Source: PGYU01 sp964637845 (GTDB taxonomy: Bacteria; Bacteroidota; Ignavibacteria; Kapaibacteriales; UBA2268). Taken from it: 8,133 nt of DNA. The position numbers were made by a program, and so were the translations under genes. How positions within the stretch are numbered: position 1 is the first letter of the stretch; every line of letters starts with the position of its first letter. The stretch is taken from positions 1-8,133 of the forward strand of contig CAZWXI010000109.1 in NCBI GenBank assembly GCA_964637845.1, written 5' to 3'. The notes beneath the pieces were generated by a model. It was given only the letters and a program-made list of their open reading frames with translations, was not told the DNA's origin and did not search any database. Of this stretch, positions 6,318-8,133 are shown piece after piece.

Positions 6318-8027
6318 CTAATCATAGATAATAAATTTATTGATTGTCTCAAAATTCTTTCCCGCCAACTTTATCATAAAAACGTTTCCGCTTGTTTTTA
6401 GTTTGCTTATATCAAAAATTAACACATTTGAGTCTAAAAATCTTACTTTGTAATGGGCATCATCAATGATTTGTCCCTGTAAGTTACTTATAGCTATCTT
6501 TTCGATTAGTTTGGTTGGAAATTCGGTGTTTACATGAATGAAATTATCGGCGGGATTCGGATGAATTGTAAATTTTTCGTTTTGCTGTTGCCAAGTATCT
6601 TCAACACTTGTCGGGTCATCAAATAATATTATAATCCAAGAGAAACTTTTTCCATCCTCGGCGCTAGCGTTCACTAAAATCGTATCTTGCTCATGAATTA
6701 ATTCGTTAGGTTTACTAATGTCTACATCTAAGGAAAAATTTCCGACTCTTTTGTTTGGAACAATCAAATTGGGATTAAATTTGAATTTGACAAGTCCTTG
6801 CAAGTTCCAAGAATATTTAAGACTAATTTGATTTAATTCGTAATCATTGAATCCGTTATTGTGTAAATTGAAGCTAATTTGGAAACTATCTCTCATATTG
6901 CTGATATTTATTCTGTACTCGATACCTTCACCAATTCCAATCGGCTCATGATTATTGTTAAAATAATTATCTCCACTTATGCTGTTAATCCTATCTAAAA
7001 ACTCTGTATGGTCTATAAAAACATTTCGTTTCAATTGATATGCCGCAATGGAATCATTCCTCTGTTTTTCGCGTTCATCGGGCAGATAAGTTTTTGCCCA
7101 TTCTCTTAATACTTCCTCCTGATTGTTGAGAAATTTGAATGGATTATCGTATCTTACAGAAAAATACAAAATTGCTCTCGCTAAATGACCTTTGAATGCT
7201 TCTCTTGGCTCAAAGACAATCTTACCGTGATTATCTAATCCAAGCTTTGAACCACCGTTTTGCCAACTGATATTTCCGGACACATAACCATATGGAAAGT
7301 TAGCTCGTCTATCGTTTGCAGTTTTATCACTTGGGAAAATGTGATACATGTCGCTCAAAGGCGGTTCAGTTTCCGAGCCATATGAACGGGGCCAAGTATG
7401 CTCTGTATTAAATCCATCTTTGTCAAGCTCAGCGAAATCGGGTACCCCTTCAATTAATACTGTTTTGCCTGTATATGCACATTCAACTATGTTATCGTAA
7501 TTGTCGAAAGATGTCCAAAGCAACTCACGTGCTTGTCGATAGGTTAGACTATTATGATTTTTCAAATATTCGGATAATGCATCGAGTAAATCCTTTTCCC
7601 ACAAATTATTGGTAAAGTCATAAAGTCCTTTCGGCAAATGCAGTACCTCAGCATCGCAAACCGTTGATTTAGAATAAACATTGCCTGCGTGTTCGACCAA
7701 ATAGTATAGAAAAATCTTATAACTTATGTTATGCGTTGGTTTGAATCTATAAATGATTTCAGCATTTGAATATGGTTCGACATTAACTGAACGATATTGA
7801 GGTGCCACAACATCCATTGTAGCATAACTACCAATCATGCTGATTTTGGCAGGAATACCCGAGCTATTGCTTATAGGAATTTTGACTTTATATTCGATGC
7901 CTGACTGCATTTGTCCAAGGTCAATTTCTAAGGGAATGTGCAGCTTACCGGGAGTAGCATATAAAAAACTTATACTATAAAGTATAATTAATGATACCAA
8001 AGAGATTTTTATCATATTTAATCTCAT
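6318..8027 (-). CDS. Secreted endonuclease I-family nuclease with T9SS sorting domain
   Basis: A 569-residue exported protein (numbering below counts a possible TTG codon at 8030 as residue 1). A hydrophobic signal peptide at about 7-25 ends in LYA. Residues 28-125 look like an Ig-like ASH/HYDIN-type beta domain (IDLGQMQSG...VKIPISNSSGIPAKI). Residues 142-350 are an endonuclease I domain (EndA/NucM/Vvn family, non-specific Mg-dependent cleavage of DNA or RNA). The motif NTEHTWPRS at 208-216 carries the expected catalytic His211, SDMYHIFPSD and KTANDRRANFPYG follow at 226-248, and RNVFIDH at 335-341 closes the domain. A beta-rich linker (370-470) leads to a type A T9SS C-terminal domain from about 487 (FTIHPNPADNFIHV, then ISNLQGQ, then KFIIYD). 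The product is thus likely released or displayed outside the cell for nucleic acid degradation, nutrient acquisition or biofilm DNA turnover. ATG at 8027 is preferred over TTG at 8030; ATG at 8015 is also possible. No Shine-Dalgarno sequence is visible. It is the first gene of a unit with the TPR gene. Confidence 0.9.
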   Translation of the reverse strand: MRLNMIKISLVSLIILYSISFLYATPGKLHIPLEIDLGQMQSGIEYKVKIPISNSSGIPAKISMIGSYATMDVVAPQYRSVNVEPYSNAEIIYRFKPTHNISYKIFLYYLVEHAGNVYSKSTVCDAEVLHLPKGLYDFTNNLWEKDLLDALSEYLKNHNSLTYRQARELLWTSFDNYDNIVECAYTGKTVLIEGVPDFAELDKDGFNTEHTWPRSYGSETEPPLSDMYHIFPSDKTANDRRANFPYGYVSGNISWQNGGSKLGLDNHGKIVFEPREAFKGHLARAILYFSVRYDNPFKFLNNQEEVLREWAKTYLPDEREKQRNDSIAAYQLKRNVFIDHTEFLDRINSISGDNYFNNNHEPIGIGEGIEYRINISNMRDSFQISFNLHNNGFNDYELNQISLKYSWNLQGLVKFKFNPNLIVPNKRVGNFSLDVDISKPNELIHEQDTILVNASAEDGKSFSWIIILFDDPTSVEDTWQQQNEKFTIHPNPADNFIHVNTEFPTKLIEKIAISNLQGQIIDDAHYKVRFLDSNVLIFDISKLKTSGNVFMIKLAGKNFETINKFIIYD

Positions 8028-8075
8028 CAAAGCATTTTACATAATTCTAATATAAGTATTATTAAAGAAATAAAA

Positions 8076-8096
8076 AAACGGCTCTCCAAGCCGTTT
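8076..8096 (-). terminator. Intrinsic terminator of a minus-strand gene beyond the right edge
   Basis: A perfect 8-bp stem (AAACGGCT, loop of 5 nt, AGCCGTTT) is followed on the minus strand by a long T-rich tract (8075 downwards, TTTTATTTCTTT), the classical intrinsic terminator form. It lies 49 nt upstream of the nuclease start, so it ends transcription coming from the right and separates that unit from the nuclease-TPR unit. Two frames entering from the right edge on the minus strand stop just before it (TAA at 8112-8110, with residues GKIKKQI; TGA at 8108-8106, with residues AKLKSKFN). One of them is probably the end of the upstream gene, but I cannot say which. Confidence 0.75.
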
Positions 8097-8133
8097 CGTT
8101 AATTTTCAGTTAAATTTGCTTTTTAATTTTGCC

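Noticed and set aside
8097..8133. Partial minus-strand gene entering from the right edge
   Set aside because: Two frames end before the terminator, with only seven or eight codons each; neither can be preferred, so it is only mentioned with the terminator.

Overview
The window is AT-rich and dense with genes. It looks like a chromosomal segment from the Fibrobacterota-Chlorobiota-Bacteroidota group, possibly Ignavibacteria or Candidatus Kapabacteria. That placement is an inference. It rests on two proteins with C-terminal domains of the type IX secretion (T9SS) sorting type, on genes with weak or absent Shine-Dalgarno sequences, and on a multihaem cytochrome/NrfD respiratory module. No rRNA, tRNA, CRISPR array or transposase was seen.

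Left part, plus strand (1-1246): the last codons of a protein with a T9SS-like tail, then an exosortase-family membrane transpeptidase (111-614) whose end overlaps a second membrane-protein gene (584-1246). The pair resembles an exosortase H-type enzyme with its dedicated partner. A perfect 10-bp hairpin at 1233-1257, which contains the second gene's stop codon, separates this unit from the convergent genes on the other strand.

Central part, minus strand (4673 down to 1276): a tight three-gene operon. In order of transcription it encodes a Tat-exported, membrane-anchored protein with four [4Fe-4S] cluster motifs (HybA/HmcB type), a ten-helix NrfD/HybB-type quinone-interacting membrane protein, and a 13-haem c-type cytochrome. 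No hydrogenase or molybdoenzyme subunit is encoded nearby. The likely role is electron exchange between the menaquinone pool and periplasmic haem proteins, as in the Hmc, Ohc and Geobacter Cbc4-type complexes. All three genes have good Shine-Dalgarno sequences, unlike the rest of the window.

Right part, minus strand (8027 down to 4876): a secreted endonuclease I-family nuclease with an N-terminal Ig-like domain and a T9SS tail, followed after 8 nt by a cytoplasmic protein of about twelve gapless tetratricopeptide repeats with a very acidic N-terminus. A terminator hairpin at 8076-8096 closes whatever minus-strand gene lies beyond the right edge.

Two C-terminal sorting systems therefore appear side by side: T9SS cargo tails and an exosortase, whose substrate is not in the window. 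The most interesting material is the exosortase/partner pair and the cytochrome-FeS-NrfD module, whose cytochrome has an unusual cysteine-rich N-terminal motif.
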